A program made the position numbers and the translations under genes. The notes under the pieces are model-generated. The model saw only the letters and a program-made list of their open reading frames with translations, was not told the DNA's origin and searched no databases. Positions 1 to 8,441 of a stretch of DNA of 64,000 nt are shown here, in pieces. How positions within the stretch are numbered: the first letter of the stretch is position 1; each line of letters opens with the position of its first letter. Source of the stretch: CAZYJR01 sp964647905 (GTDB taxonomy: Bacteria; Desulfobacterota; DSM-4660; Desulfatiglandales; HGW-15); assembly GCA_964647905.1 (NCBI GenBank), contig CAZYJR010000015.1, positions 21,186 through 85,185 of the forward strand, written 5' to 3'.

Positions 1-1
1 G

Positions 2-79
2 GGTGTGATGCGCGGAATCAAGAAGCTGCTGGACCCTGAAAACATCCTCAATCCCGGCAAGATGGCCCTGGAGCCTTAG
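2..79 (+). CDS. C-terminal end of an FAD-linked oxidase (GlcD family), partial
   Basis: Only the last 25 codons are in the window, ending with TAG. The residues read MRGIKKLLDPENILNPGK, the classic carboxy-terminal signature of FAD-binding GlcD/D-lactate dehydrogenase-type oxidases; the complete GlcD-like protein at 7002-8393 ends with the same DPGGILNPGK-type pattern. It precedes a CCG-domain Fe-S protein, the usual electron-accepting partner of such oxidases, so the pair probably forms a 2-hydroxyacid dehydrogenase. Substrate cannot be judged from this fragment. Confidence 0.8.
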   Translation, partial: GVMRGIKKLLDPENILNPGKMALEP

Positions 80-151
80 CCCGCCACAACCCTGAGGGCG
101 GAGGGCCGCTCTTGCCTTGCAGCCGAAAGGGCCGGGAGGGGCTTGAGAGAC

Positions 152-1249
152 ATGGAAGCCGAATACGAGTTTGAAAGAAAATACCGGGACAATGTCCTCC
201 AGTGCTCCAGGTGCGGATTTTGCCAGGCCGTGTGCCCTGTCTACGGAATCACGCTGCGGCCGGCCCTGAATGCGCGCGGCAAGATGCTCCTGCTGAAGGA
301 GGTAATGGAGGGGAAGATAGAACTCAGCGGCGAGCTGGTGGACACCCTGTTTCAGTGCACCACCTGCGCCAACTGCTTTGAAAACTGCCCCTCGGGAGTG
401 GAAGTCCCCGAGATAATCAAGCTGGCCAGGAAGGATATGGTAAACATGGGATGTCCCCATCCCGCCCTCGGAGGGATGAATGAGGTCCTCCAAAAACACA
501 CCAACATATATGCCGAGGACGAGCCCGAGGACTTTGAGAGGGAGAGGAACAAGAAGGCGGAGGTGGTCTTCTTCATCGGTTGCGTGGGGTCCTACCGGGA
601 AGACGAATCCACCATGGCCGCCCTTGATCTCCTGGACCGCCTGGAGGTGGACTACACGATTATCGACGAGGCCTGCTGCACAGGTGTGCTGGAAGACGTG
701 GGATACCGGCTCAACCCGGACTCGGCCCGAAGGAACATCGACGGGATCATGGCAACAGGAGCCCGAACCCTGGTGACCGGCTGCCCTTACTGCTACCGGA
801 CCTTCCGAAACCGGCCCGAGTACAGCCCCCTCCTGGAGTCCGGAATGGAGATCCTTCATCTCATCCGGTTCCTGTTTAATTTCGATTTTCCTGTGACCAC
901 GGACAAGCGCGTGACCTACCACGACCCGTGTGACCTGGGCAGGCATTGCGGGATCTATGAGGAGCCGAGAGAGATCATAAGGAAGATCGCACCTGATTTC
1001 GTCGAGATGCCCAGCAACCGAGCCGGTGCTCTTTGCTGCGGCGCCGGAGGCGGAGTCAGGGGGGCGTTTCCCCGCAACTCCATTGAGATGGCCAGGAGGC
1101 GTTTGACCGAAGCCGAGGAAATCGGTGCGGATATAGTGCTGACCGAGTGCAACTCTTGTGTGCATAACTTGTCCAATGCAAAGCTCAGAAAGCAGAAGTT
1201 CAACATATATAGTATATCTCACTTCATAAACGAGCTGATGGACCAATAG
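152..1249 (+). CDS. CCG-domain (Fe-S)-binding oxidoreductase subunit, GlcF/HdrD-like
   Basis: A 365-residue electron-transfer subunit. Two ferredoxin-type [4Fe-4S] motifs lie near the N-terminus (C18/C21/C24/C28-P and C69/C72/C75/C79-P). Two CCG (DUF3483/Cys-rich) domains follow, the second with HDPCDLG and LCCGAGGG, the Cys pattern that in HdrB/HdrD holds a non-cubane cluster. The first CCG copy reads EACCTG. An in-frame TTG at 143 directly abuts the purine-rich GGGAGGGG, so ATG 152, about 10 bases after it, is the better start. It follows an FAD oxidase end and probably receives its electrons. The family includes glycolate oxidase GlcF, lactate LutA/LldE-type subunits and HdrD; the exact substrate is unknown. 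Confidence 0.88.
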   Translation: MEAEYEFERKYRDNVLQCSRCGFCQAVCPVYGITLRPALNARGKMLLLKEVMEGKIELSGELVDTLFQCTTCANCFENCPSGVEVPEIIKLARKDMVNMGCPHPALGGMNEVLQKHTNIYAEDEPEDFERERNKKAEVVFFIGCVGSYREDESTMAALDLLDRLEVDYTIIDEACCTGVLEDVGYRLNPDSARRNIDGIMATGARTLVTGCPYCYRTFRNRPEYSPLLESGMEILHLIRFLFNFDFPVTTDKRVTYHDPCDLGRHCGIYEEPREIIRKIAPDFVEMPSNRAGALCCGAGGGVRGAFPRNSIEMARRRLTEAEEIGADIVLTECNSCVHNLSNAKLRKQKFNIYSISHFINELMDQ

Positions 1250-1319
1250 CAGTTTCTGTATAAATATAGTGCACGTACTGTATTTTGTTCAATATTTGCA
1301 CACTTAGGAGGATGCATTG

Positions 1320-1745
1320 ATGGAAATTCAAAACTACTTGATGCCCGAGGATTTGTATTACGAAGAAAACCACTTCTGGATTAGAGATGAAGGTGATTTG
1401 TTGGTCATGGGCATGGACGACTTCGCTCAGAAGATGGCCGGAGAAATCGTATTCGTCCAGCTCCCGGATGAAGGCAAGAAGCTGAAGGCCGGGAAGAAGT
1501 TCGCCAAGGTGGAGTCAGGCAAATGGCTGGGCAAGGTCTTCGCACCGGTAAGCGGGGTCCTGGCGGCGGTAAACGAGGAGCTGGAAACCAACCCCGGGCT
1601 GATCAACGAGGATTGTTACGGCAGGGGCTGGATCTACAAGATAACACCGGAGGACAAAGACGAACTGGAAAACCTGATCCACGGGCCCGAGGCCGTGGAG
1701 CGGTGGTTGTCGGCCGAAATCGAGAAGTACGCGGACCAGGGATGA
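1320..1745 (+). CDS. GcvH-like lipoyl carrier protein (possibly LbpA-type)
   Basis: A 141-residue biotinyl/lipoyl-carrier fold protein. Residues 60-78 hold VESGKWLGKVFAPVSG, matching the GcvH lipoylation hairpin; K68 is the predicted lipoylated lysine. The residues after it (WLGK) differ from the A-x-SD usual in glycine-cleavage H protein. A strong AGGAGG at 1306-1311 sets ATG 1320 (TTG 1317 is the alternative). No gcvP, gcvT or lipoamide dehydrogenase is in the window. Instead the gene lies between two CCG Fe-S proteins and ahead of a lipoate ligase. That resembles the lipoate-binding protein LbpA that accompanies sulfur-oxidising sHdr complexes, but here the partners are HdrD/GlcF-like. A normal glycine-cleavage role remains possible. 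Confidence 0.85.
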   Translation: MEIQNYLMPEDLYYEENHFWIRDEGDLLVMGMDDFAQKMAGEIVFVQLPDEGKKLKAGKKFAKVESGKWLGKVFAPVSGVLAAVNEELETNPGLINEDCYGRGWIYKITPEDKDELENLIHGPEAVERWLSAEIEKYADQG

Positions 1746-1748
1746 CCG

Positions 1749-2936
1749 ATGGGCAACCAGGACTACAGCGTCAAACAGCTGCTCCAGCTCGAGGCCTGCA
1801 CGCGCTGCCTGATTTGCGCCGAAGTCTGCCCGGCGGTCATGGCCTCCTCGGACGGGCGGCTCTCGGCGGTCCACCGGATCGAGGGGCTGAAGGAGATCGT
1901 TCGAGACCGAACAGACCTCTGGAGAAGGGTCCTCAGGCGGATGGAACCCGCGAAGGAACGGCTTGACGGATTCAGCGAGACGGTCTTCAGGTGCACCCTT
2001 TGCGGCAACTGCCGGGAGGCCTGCCCGGTGGGGATAGATCTACGAGGACTTTGGATCTCTCTGCGCCGGGATCTGGTGGGGGCCGGATCCTACCCCAAGA
2101 AGATCGACATGATCCGGGAGAACCTCGAGGGGAGCCGAAACGTATTCGGCGAGGATCAAGAGGAGCGGGCCGAATGGGTGGATGACGTGCGGGATCCGCC
2201 GGATCACGGGTATATCCGTGATCGGGCCGAGGTGGTATACTTTACGGGGTGCGTGGCCGCCTATTTTCCCATGGCCCAGAAGATCCCCACGGCCCTGACT
2301 GAGATCCTTGAGGCGGGGGGAGTGGAGTTCACCCTGCTGGGCGAAGACGAGTGGTGCTGCGGCTTTCCGCTCCTGGGGGCGGGATTGAAAGACACGTTCC
2401 GAGAGCTGAGAGACCACAATATCGAGGCGGTCAAGAGGAAAGGGGCCCGAGAAGTGGTTTTCGCCTGTCCATCCTGCTACCAGATGTGGAGGGAACACTA
2501 CCCGCGCGGCGTCGGCATCAGCCACGCGACGCAATTCCTCCTGAAGCTGGTCAGGGAGCAAAGGCTCCGATTGAAGGACGTGGACCTGACCGTGGCCTAC
2601 CATGATCCCTGCGATCTCGGTCGGGGTGCGCGGGTCTTTGATGAACCCAGGGCTCTCCTACGCTCCATCCCGGGACTCAAGATGGTGGAGCCCCCCCGCA
2701 ACCGCGAAGAGTCCAGGTGCTGCGGGGGTGGCGGCAACCTGGAGATGATGGATGCGGAGCTATCGGCGGAGATCGCAAGGCAAAGGATCGAGGAGATCGT
2801 CAGCACAGGGGCCGGAGCAGTGGTCACATCCTGCCAGCAATGCGTCCGCACCTTGACCACTTATGTGAGGCGAAACAAGGTCCCCATAGAGGTCATGGAC
2901 ATCACACAGCTGGTGGATAGGGCACTGGAGAAGTAA
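1749..2936 (+). CDS. CCG-domain (Fe-S)-binding oxidoreductase subunit, GlcF/HdrD-like
   Basis: A 395-residue relative of the protein at 152-1249. Ferredoxin motifs are at C17/C20/C23/C27-P and CTLCGNCREACP near residues 80-91; CCG domains follow with GCVAAYFP, EWCCGFPLLGAG, HDPCDLGRG and RCCGGGGN. It starts 3 bases after the GcvH-like stop, so the two are translationally linked and probably co-produced. It is closer in motif spelling (EWCCGFPLLGAG, CQQCVRT) to the Fe-S protein at 9871-11022 than to its upstream neighbour, so the two copies flanking the lipoyl protein are not recent tandem duplicates. Likely role: cytoplasmic electron transfer, possibly dithiol/disulfide chemistry on the lipoyl arm (inference). 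Confidence 0.87.
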   Translation: MGNQDYSVKQLLQLEACTRCLICAEVCPAVMASSDGRLSAVHRIEGLKEIVRDRTDLWRRVLRRMEPAKERLDGFSETVFRCTLCGNCREACPVGIDLRGLWISLRRDLVGAGSYPKKIDMIRENLEGSRNVFGEDQEERAEWVDDVRDPPDHGYIRDRAEVVYFTGCVAAYFPMAQKIPTALTEILEAGGVEFTLLGEDEWCCGFPLLGAGLKDTFRELRDHNIEAVKRKGAREVVFACPSCYQMWREHYPRGVGISHATQFLLKLVREQRLRLKDVDLTVAYHDPCDLGRGARVFDEPRALLRSIPGLKMVEPPRNREESRCCGGGGNLEMMDAELSAEIARQRIEEIVSTGAGAVVTSCQQCVRTLTTYVRRNKVPIEVMDITQLVDRALEK

Positions 2937-3004
2937 GATCGGAGCCAGGTCGAACCGCTCGGCCGTATAGCGCATGCAGGCGAGGAGGATTTGAGAGGCG
3001 CGAT

Positions 3005-4054
3005 ATGCAGCTCTATAATCTGGGCAAAATACCCTGGCACGAATCACAGTTGATATACCACGCACTTGCGGAGAGAGGGGAGGAGGCCTTGTCCCTGGTC
3101 TCCCCGGCCTCGCCGTATGTGTGCATCGGCTATCACCAGGATGTGGAGCAGGAGGTGGACCTGGAGTTCTGCCGGTCCCGCCGCATCCCGGTCTTCAGGC
3201 GCGACCTCGGGGGCGGGGCCGTTTATCTGGACGGCAACCAACTCTTTTTTCAGGTGATCCTTGACAGGGCCAATCCTGCTGTGCCTAAGGATAAGGAGGC
3301 GTTTTACCGTAAGTTCCTGGACCCGGTCATCCAGGTATACCGGCAGATCGGCATACCGGCCGCCTACAAACCGATCAACGACGTACTGGCGGGCGCCCGT
3401 AAGATCTCCGGGACCGGGGTGGGGGAGATCGGTGAGTGCATAGTGTTTGTGGGAAATCTGATCGTGGATTTCGATTACGATACCATGGTCCGGGTCCTCA
3501 ATGTCCCGGATGAGAAGTTCCGGGACAAGGTGCACAAGACCCTGATGGAGAACCTCACGACCATCCGCCGGGAGTTGGGAGACGTGGAGGCGGACGCATG
3601 GCGGGAGGAGGACCTGAACGCCCTGATGGCCGAGGCATTCTCAGGATTACTCGGACCCATGGAGCCGGCCCGGAAGGATCAGGCCTTTCAATCGACCATG
3701 GAGGCGGTGGGTAAACGGCTGATGACCGACGAGTGGCTCTTCCGCAAGGGAAGGCGGGCTCTCGGCCGGGACGTGAAGATTCGTTCCGGCGTCAATGTAG
3801 TTCAGCGGACGTACAAGGCAGCGGGCGGGCTGATAAAGGCCGCCTATGAACTCATGGACGGTGCTTTTTCAGGGGTGTCTCTGTCAGGAGATTTTTTCTG
3901 CTATCCTGACGCAGCGGTAGGACGGCTGGAGGCTATGCTGGAAGGGAGGCAGGTTGAAGAGGCCCGCGCCGTGCTCGGGATGTTTTATGAAGATGGAGAG
4001 TTGGAGACTCCGGGGATCGAGCCTGAGGACTGGTTGCGGGTCTTGTCCCCCTGA
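3005..4054 (+). CDS. lipoate--protein ligase family protein
   Basis: A 349-residue LplA-type ligase, which would adenylate lipoate (or octanoate) and attach it to a carrier lysine. The substrate-binding RRxxGGGAVY motif is at residues 65-74 and the catalytic-lysine motif ARKISGTG puts K133 at the site used by bacterial LplA. The C-terminal accessory domain is present (residues about 250-349), so the length matches full LplA rather than the shorter LipM/LipB forms. It lies 68 bases after the second CCG protein and two genes after the GcvH-like carrier, which is its obvious client. A dedicated ligase beside a lipoyl carrier is also typical of sHdr clusters. Confidence 0.9.
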   Translation: MQLYNLGKIPWHESQLIYHALAERGEEALSLVSPASPYVCIGYHQDVEQEVDLEFCRSRRIPVFRRDLGGGAVYLDGNQLFFQVILDRANPAVPKDKEAFYRKFLDPVIQVYRQIGIPAAYKPINDVLAGARKISGTGVGEIGECIVFVGNLIVDFDYDTMVRVLNVPDEKFRDKVHKTLMENLTTIRRELGDVEADAWREEDLNALMAEAFSGLLGPMEPARKDQAFQSTMEAVGKRLMTDEWLFRKGRRALGRDVKIRSGVNVVQRTYKAAGGLIKAAYELMDGAFSGVSLSGDFFCYPDAAVGRLEAMLEGRQVEEARAVLGMFYEDGELETPGIEPEDWLRVLSP

Positions 4055-4093
4055 GGCGGCCCCACTCGCAGTATTTCAAAGAAGGAGGAGAAA

Positions 4094-5281
4094 ATGGGAC
4101 CGAATGCCAAAGATTTTCGAGATATTGATCCGGGCCGGCGGATCCTGATGGGCCCCGGGCCCAGCGACGTACCGGAGCGGGTGCTCCAGGCGATGGCCGC
4201 CCCGTGCATCGGCCATCTCGATCCCTACTTCCTTTCCATGATGAACGAGACCCAGGTGTTGCTGAGATATCTCTTTCAGACCGAGAACGCCTTTACCATC
4301 CCTGTTTCAGGCACAGGAAGCGCCGGAATGGAGACATGCCTTGTAAACATGATAGAACCCGGCGACGAGGTGGTGGTTTGTGTGAACGGGGTCTTCGGGA
4401 CCAGGATGGCCGACATCGTAACAAGGGCCGGCGGAAAGCTCATCAGGGTGGACGCACCCTGGGGCAGGAGCATTGACCCCGAGGATGTCAGGAAGGCGGT
4501 CAAAGGGGGCCGGCCCAAGCTCATTGCCGTGGTCCATGCAGAGACATCCACCGGGGTATGCCAGCCGCTGGAGGACCTCTCTCTAATCGCCCGGGAGGCC
4601 GGGGCCCTCTTCCTGGTGGACATGGTGACTTCTCTCGGCGGCATGGACATCGGCCTGGACAGACACAAGATCGATGTCGCCTACAGCGGGACCCAGAAAT
4701 GCATTTCCTGCCCCCCCGGGCTCTCCCCGGTATCCTTCAACGACAGGGCCCTGGAGGTCCTCGAGAACAGGAAGACCCCGGCGGCAAGCTGGTACCTGGA
4801 CATGAGCCTGGTAGGGAGCTACTGGGGAGCAGAGCGGAAGTATCACCATACCGCCCCGATCAATATGCTCTTCGGCCTGCGGGAGGCGCTGAGAATCATT
4901 GCGGAGGAAGGGCTTGAGGCTCGCTTCGCCAGGCACCGGCTCAACCACCGGGCACTTGTGGCCGGAATCGAGGCCATGGGGCTTTCAATGCTGGTGCCGG
5001 AATCGGAGCGACTGCCCATGCTCAATGCGGTCCGGATCCCGGATGGAGCGAATGACCTCAAAGTCAGGCAAGCGCTTATGCAGGACTACAGCATCGAGAT
5101 AGGCGCAGGGCTCGGCGATTTGGCCGGAAAGATCTGGCGTATAGGTCTAATGGGGTATTCATCGAACCGGAGGAATGTCACCCTTGTCCTAGCTGCACTG
5201 GAGACGATCCTTAAGGGACAGGGAGTCTCAATCAATCCAGGAGCCCTTGAAGCTGCATCCGAGGTGTACAAACAGGGTTGA
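4094..5281 (+). CDS. class-V aminotransferase, alanine/serine--glyoxylate aminotransferase family
   Basis: A 395-residue PLP enzyme of fold type I. It opens with the family hallmark LMGPGPSDVPERVLQAM (residues about 18-35). The PLP lysine is K202 in SGTQKCISCPPGLSP, and C-terminal GDLAGKIWRIGLMG matches AGT/SGAT/PucG proteins. The expected reaction is amino-group transfer to glyoxylate, giving glycine. A good AAGGAGGAG precedes ATG 4094. Its position after the lipoyl-carrier and ligase genes, and near a GlcDEF-like operon, suggests glycolate/glyoxylate to glycine flow, which offers a conventional explanation for the GcvH-like neighbour. Preference for alanine, serine or ureidoglycine cannot be read from the sequence. 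Confidence 0.88.
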   Translation: MGPNAKDFRDIDPGRRILMGPGPSDVPERVLQAMAAPCIGHLDPYFLSMMNETQVLLRYLFQTENAFTIPVSGTGSAGMETCLVNMIEPGDEVVVCVNGVFGTRMADIVTRAGGKLIRVDAPWGRSIDPEDVRKAVKGGRPKLIAVVHAETSTGVCQPLEDLSLIAREAGALFLVDMVTSLGGMDIGLDRHKIDVAYSGTQKCISCPPGLSPVSFNDRALEVLENRKTPAASWYLDMSLVGSYWGAERKYHHTAPINMLFGLREALRIIAEEGLEARFARHRLNHRALVAGIEAMGLSMLVPESERLPMLNAVRIPDGANDLKVRQALMQDYSIEIGAGLGDLAGKIWRIGLMGYSSNRRNVTLVLAALETILKGQGVSINPGALEAASEVYKQG

Positions 5282-5289
5282 TTCTCTGA

Positions 5290-6615
5290 CTACTTCTCGG
5301 GATTTCGCGGATCAGCCACCCCCTCGGTGGCCCGGCCGAAGGAGGCGGTGTCCAAGCCCTTTAAAGGGTGGTTGCGGGCATACATGCCCTTCAGCTTGGC
5401 CGCGGCCACTCGGGGGTAGTATTTCTCAATGGTCCCCTGGCTGCGATCCAACTCAACTTCTAGAAGGTCATATTGATCCGTCCCCAGGCCGTTTTGGGCT
5501 CCGCCGTAGATCTGAGGCTCTACGTCCTGTCCCTTGATGATGTTGAGCTTCTTGTCTCCCGCCTCCATGGCGCGGCAGTCCTCGGCTTCGGAATTGTGGA
5601 GCCCCGGGGCCCGGTTCATCCCGTCCATGCATGCCTTGTCAACGGCCACCGGGTCATAGGAGGCGAAGACGCCCAGGCCGTTTACTATGGGCGTGTCGGT
5701 CCAGCCGTAGCAGTCGCAGACCGGGGTGATATCCACCGCATAGTTGAGGAAGAAGGCCTTGCCGGGCCCCTTTGTACTCATGACCGCCAGGGCCGAATCC
5801 GCGATGCGGCGTCCCAGGGCCGGGAGCATGTCGAACCGCTTGATGGCGCCCACACCGGCCATGTTGACGCAGAGGTTGGCGCACGCAAAGCAGTAGACGC
5901 AGCTCTCCTCATCCACCTGGAGCCCGTTTTCCGTCACCTTGACCGCGTCCTCCGGACAGCAGGCCTCGCAGACCTCCCACCACTCGCATCTCCGCCCCGG
6001 GCATTCGTCCGGGTCAATGACCGGCTTGTCCCCGGCCAGGGCGCCGTGGAGATTCATCTTACCCCTCTTGCTCGCCCCGCCCACGCCTATGTTCTTTATG
6101 GCACCCCCGTATCCGCCGGCGGGATGCCCCTTGAAGTGGGCGACCGAGAGCAGGGCGTCCGCATCAGCTATGGCCCTGGCCACGAACTGCTTCTCCAAGT
6201 AATTCCCCCGTCCTTCAAGATCCACCACCACGTCGTCGGTCCCCACCCAGCCGTCGGCCATGATGACCGGGCACCCCATGGAGCCGTGATTAAAGCCGTT
6301 CCGGTTGGCGGTCTCCAGGTGATCTACTGCCATGGTACGGCTGATCCATGGGTGATAGGGCATGGTGGTGGTGTCGGTGACAAAGGGCCTGCACCCCCTC
6401 TCCTTGAGAGCCTCCACAAGGACGCCGACGATCACCGGGCGCAGGTACCCTACATTGTAAGCCTCACCCATGTGAGTCTTTACGGCCACCAAGTCCCCGG
6501 CGGAGAGGTTTTCCAGCCACCCGGCATGCTCCAGCAGCTCACGTCCCTTGATGGCTGTTGACTCCAGAAACCGCCTCGCCCTGGCGTCCATGGTCCATAC
6601 GATCGACTTGGTCAT
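5290..6615 (-). CDS. DUF362 domain protein with 4Fe-4S ferredoxin region
   Basis: A 441-residue protein. The DUF362 region spans roughly residues 1-190 (VAVKTHMGEAYNVGYLRP, FKGHPAGGYGGAIKNIGVG). A ferredoxin-like segment around residues 200-260 has CPGRRCEWWEVCEACCPEDAV and CVYCFACANLCV, and a second DUF362 half follows. The reading frame extends upstream to 6771, but ATG 6615 (MTKSIVW) has GAGGAGGGG at good distance and is chosen. It converges with the aminotransferase (8-base gap) and diverges from the GlcD-like gene. Members of this family are cytoplasmic Fe-S proteins of unsettled function; no specific reaction is claimed. Confidence 0.85.
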   Translation of the reverse strand: MTKSIVWTMDARARRFLESTAIKGRELLEHAGWLENLSAGDLVAVKTHMGEAYNVGYLRPVIVGVLVEALKERGCRPFVTDTTTMPYHPWISRTMAVDHLETANRNGFNHGSMGCPVIMADGWVGTDDVVVDLEGRGNYLEKQFVARAIADADALLSVAHFKGHPAGGYGGAIKNIGVGGASKRGKMNLHGALAGDKPVIDPDECPGRRCEWWEVCEACCPEDAVKVTENGLQVDEESCVYCFACANLCVNMAGVGAIKRFDMLPALGRRIADSALAVMSTKGPGKAFFLNYAVDITPVCDCYGWTDTPIVNGLGVFASYDPVAVDKACMDGMNRAPGLHNSEAEDCRAMEAGDKKLNIIKGQDVEPQIYGGAQNGLGTDQYDLLEVELDRSQGTIEKYYPRVAAAKLKGMYARNHPLKGLDTASFGRATEGVADPRNPEK

Positions 6616-7001
6616 GACCTGCCCCTCCTCTGGTCCTTGTTCCGCGAAAATGGATTCCTTACACCCGCCCCGGAAGGTTATATACAGTTCCATATCGGGC
6701 TCCGCATCGGTATCCGGGGCTCGTCCGACATAAATTCGATCCCGACCAAGATTCCGGCCTCGATGAAGCAATGGTTATCCTCATGCACCGGGATGAATGG
6801 ACGTTCATAATCGTTTAATCCGAACAGGGATCAGTGTCAACTCGGTTTCCCAAGCACCCGGACCGAGACCCTGCGGAGGAAAACAGAGTAGGCCTGGGGT
6901 GTTCAAAAAATGTCGTCCTGATCATTGAATAGCAAGCCCGGATCATGTATGTAGATCCCTATCGAGCCTTGTCAAGAAAATGTACAGGAGAAGCCCGACT
7001 C
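6616..7001. other. divergent intergenic region
   Basis: These 386 bases separate the DUF362 gene (minus) from the GlcD-like gene (plus) and must hold both promoters. On the minus strand TTGACA (complement of 6835-6840) followed 17 bases later by TAAACG is a weak candidate for the DUF362 gene. No convincing plus-strand -35/-10 pair and no clear long palindrome were found. An upstream in-frame ATG at 6945 for the GlcD gene lies inside this region but lacks a ribosome-binding site. Confidence 0.4.
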
Positions 7002-8393
7002 ATGGAAAGAGAGGACCTGGTCAACCGGCTTGCGGAGATCGTGGGCAAGAACCATGTGCTTGCCTCGGAGATGGATCTGGAGCTCTACTCCTATGACGCG
7101 AGCCTGCACCGCGGCCGGCCCGACGTAGTGGTACTTCCAGGGTCCACCGAGGATGTCTCCAAGGTGACCGCCCTGGCCCACGGTGAGGGTGTCCCGGTCA
7201 TCGCCCGCGGTGCAGGGACCAATGTGAGCGGCGGCACCGCAGCGGTGATGGGAGGCATCGTCCTTCATTTCTCGCGCATGAACCGCATCCTGGAAGTAGA
7301 CATCCCTAATCGCACCGCCACGGTTGAGCCGGGAGTGATCACTCTGGATCTCCAGAACCGGGTGACGAAGGAAGGCCTGATCTATGCCCCCGACCCTGCA
7401 AGCCAAAAGACCTCCACCCTGGGAGGGAACTTTGCAGAGAACTCCGGGGGCCCTCACTGCCTCAAATACGGCGTCACCACCAACCACATGCTGGGGGCGG
7501 AATTGGTCCTCCACGACGGAACCGTCGTTGAGACGGGAAGCAAGGCACCGGACGGGCCGGGATACGACTTGACCGGGCTTTTGGTGGGAAGCGAAGGCAC
7601 CTTGGGGATCGTCACCAAGATGATCCTGAAACTGATACCCGCCCCGGAGGCGGTCTCCACCATGCTTGCCGTTTACGAAACCATCGAGGAGGCCGTAAAT
7701 ACGGTCTCGGCGGTGATTGCAGGGGGGGTTGTGCCTGCCACACTGGAGATGATGGACCACGTTGTCATGAAGGCCGTGGAGGAATCGGTCCAAGCCGGCT
7801 ATCCCCTGGATGCGGCCGCGGTTCTGATCATCGAGTTGGACGGCATGACCGACGGCATGGACCGACAGGCGGAAAACATCATGGAGATCTGCCGCCGCCA
7901 CAGGGTGAGGGAAATACGGGTAGCAGGGGACGAGGCAGAGAGGGCCGAGCTCTGGGCGGGCCGCAAGGGTGCCTTCGGCGCCCTGTCCCGCCTCAGGCCC
8001 AATTATCTGGTCTGCGACGGCACCGTTCCCAGGACCCGCCTCCCTGAGGTGCTGGACAGGGTCATGAGGATAGGAGACAAGTACGGGCTTCTTATCGGAA
8101 ACGTCTTCCACGCCGGGGACGGCAATCTCCACCCCTTGATACTCTTTGATCAGCGGGACGCGGAGGAGACAGAGCGGGTGCTCAAGGCGGGAAGCGAAAT
8201 CCTCGAAGCATGCGCGGATGCGGGCGGGACCATAAGCGGGGAGCACGGCATCGGAGTGGAGAAACTCCAGGAGATGCCCCTGGTCTTCAGCGAGGAGGAC
8301 ATCGACTGGATGAGGAAGATCAAACATGCCCTGGATCCCGGCGGAATCCTGAATCCGGGCAAGGTACTCCCCGCGGCCGGGACGAGGGGTTGA
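7002..8393 (+). CDS. FAD-linked oxidase, GlcD-like 2-hydroxyacid dehydrogenase subunit
   Basis: A 463-residue FAD_binding_4 plus FAD-oxidase_C protein. The FAD-binding domain has PVIARGAGTNVSGG and GGNFAENSGGPHCLKYG (residues about 65-150) and LVGSEGTLGIVTK. The C-terminal domain has NVFHAGDGNLHP, GEHGIGVEK and the terminal ALDPGGILNPGK. These fit glycolate oxidase GlcD and D-lactate dehydrogenases. ATG 7002 follows ACAGGAG by 11 bases and aligns with family N-termini; an upstream in-frame ATG at 6945 has no ribosome-binding site. It is the first gene of a GlcD-GlcE-GlcF-like operon whose third member supplies the Fe-S clusters. Predicted cytoplasmic or membrane-peripheral. Confidence 0.92.
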   Translation: MEREDLVNRLAEIVGKNHVLASEMDLELYSYDASLHRGRPDVVVLPGSTEDVSKVTALAHGEGVPVIARGAGTNVSGGTAAVMGGIVLHFSRMNRILEVDIPNRTATVEPGVITLDLQNRVTKEGLIYAPDPASQKTSTLGGNFAENSGGPHCLKYGVTTNHMLGAELVLHDGTVVETGSKAPDGPGYDLTGLLVGSEGTLGIVTKMILKLIPAPEAVSTMLAVYETIEEAVNTVSAVIAGGVVPATLEMMDHVVMKAVEESVQAGYPLDAAAVLIIELDGMTDGMDRQAENIMEICRRHRVREIRVAGDEAERAELWAGRKGAFGALSRLRPNYLVCDGTVPRTRLPEVLDRVMRIGDKYGLLIGNVFHAGDGNLHPLILFDQRDAEETERVLKAGSEILEACADAGGTISGEHGIGVEKLQEMPLVFSEEDIDWMRKIKHALDPGGILNPGKVLPAAGTRG

Positions 8394-8441
8394 TCAAGAC
8401 CGCTCGGGGGTCTTCCGATCGGATTCAGAGAGGAGGCGAGC

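Noticed and set aside
1320..1745. Ordinary glycine cleavage H protein
   Set aside because: Not excluded, but not adopted as the name, because no other glycine-cleavage gene is present and both neighbours are Hdr/GlcF-type proteins.
6972..8327. 451-codon minus-strand frame opposite the GlcD-like gene
   Set aside because: Antisense shadow; the plus-strand frame has every family motif.
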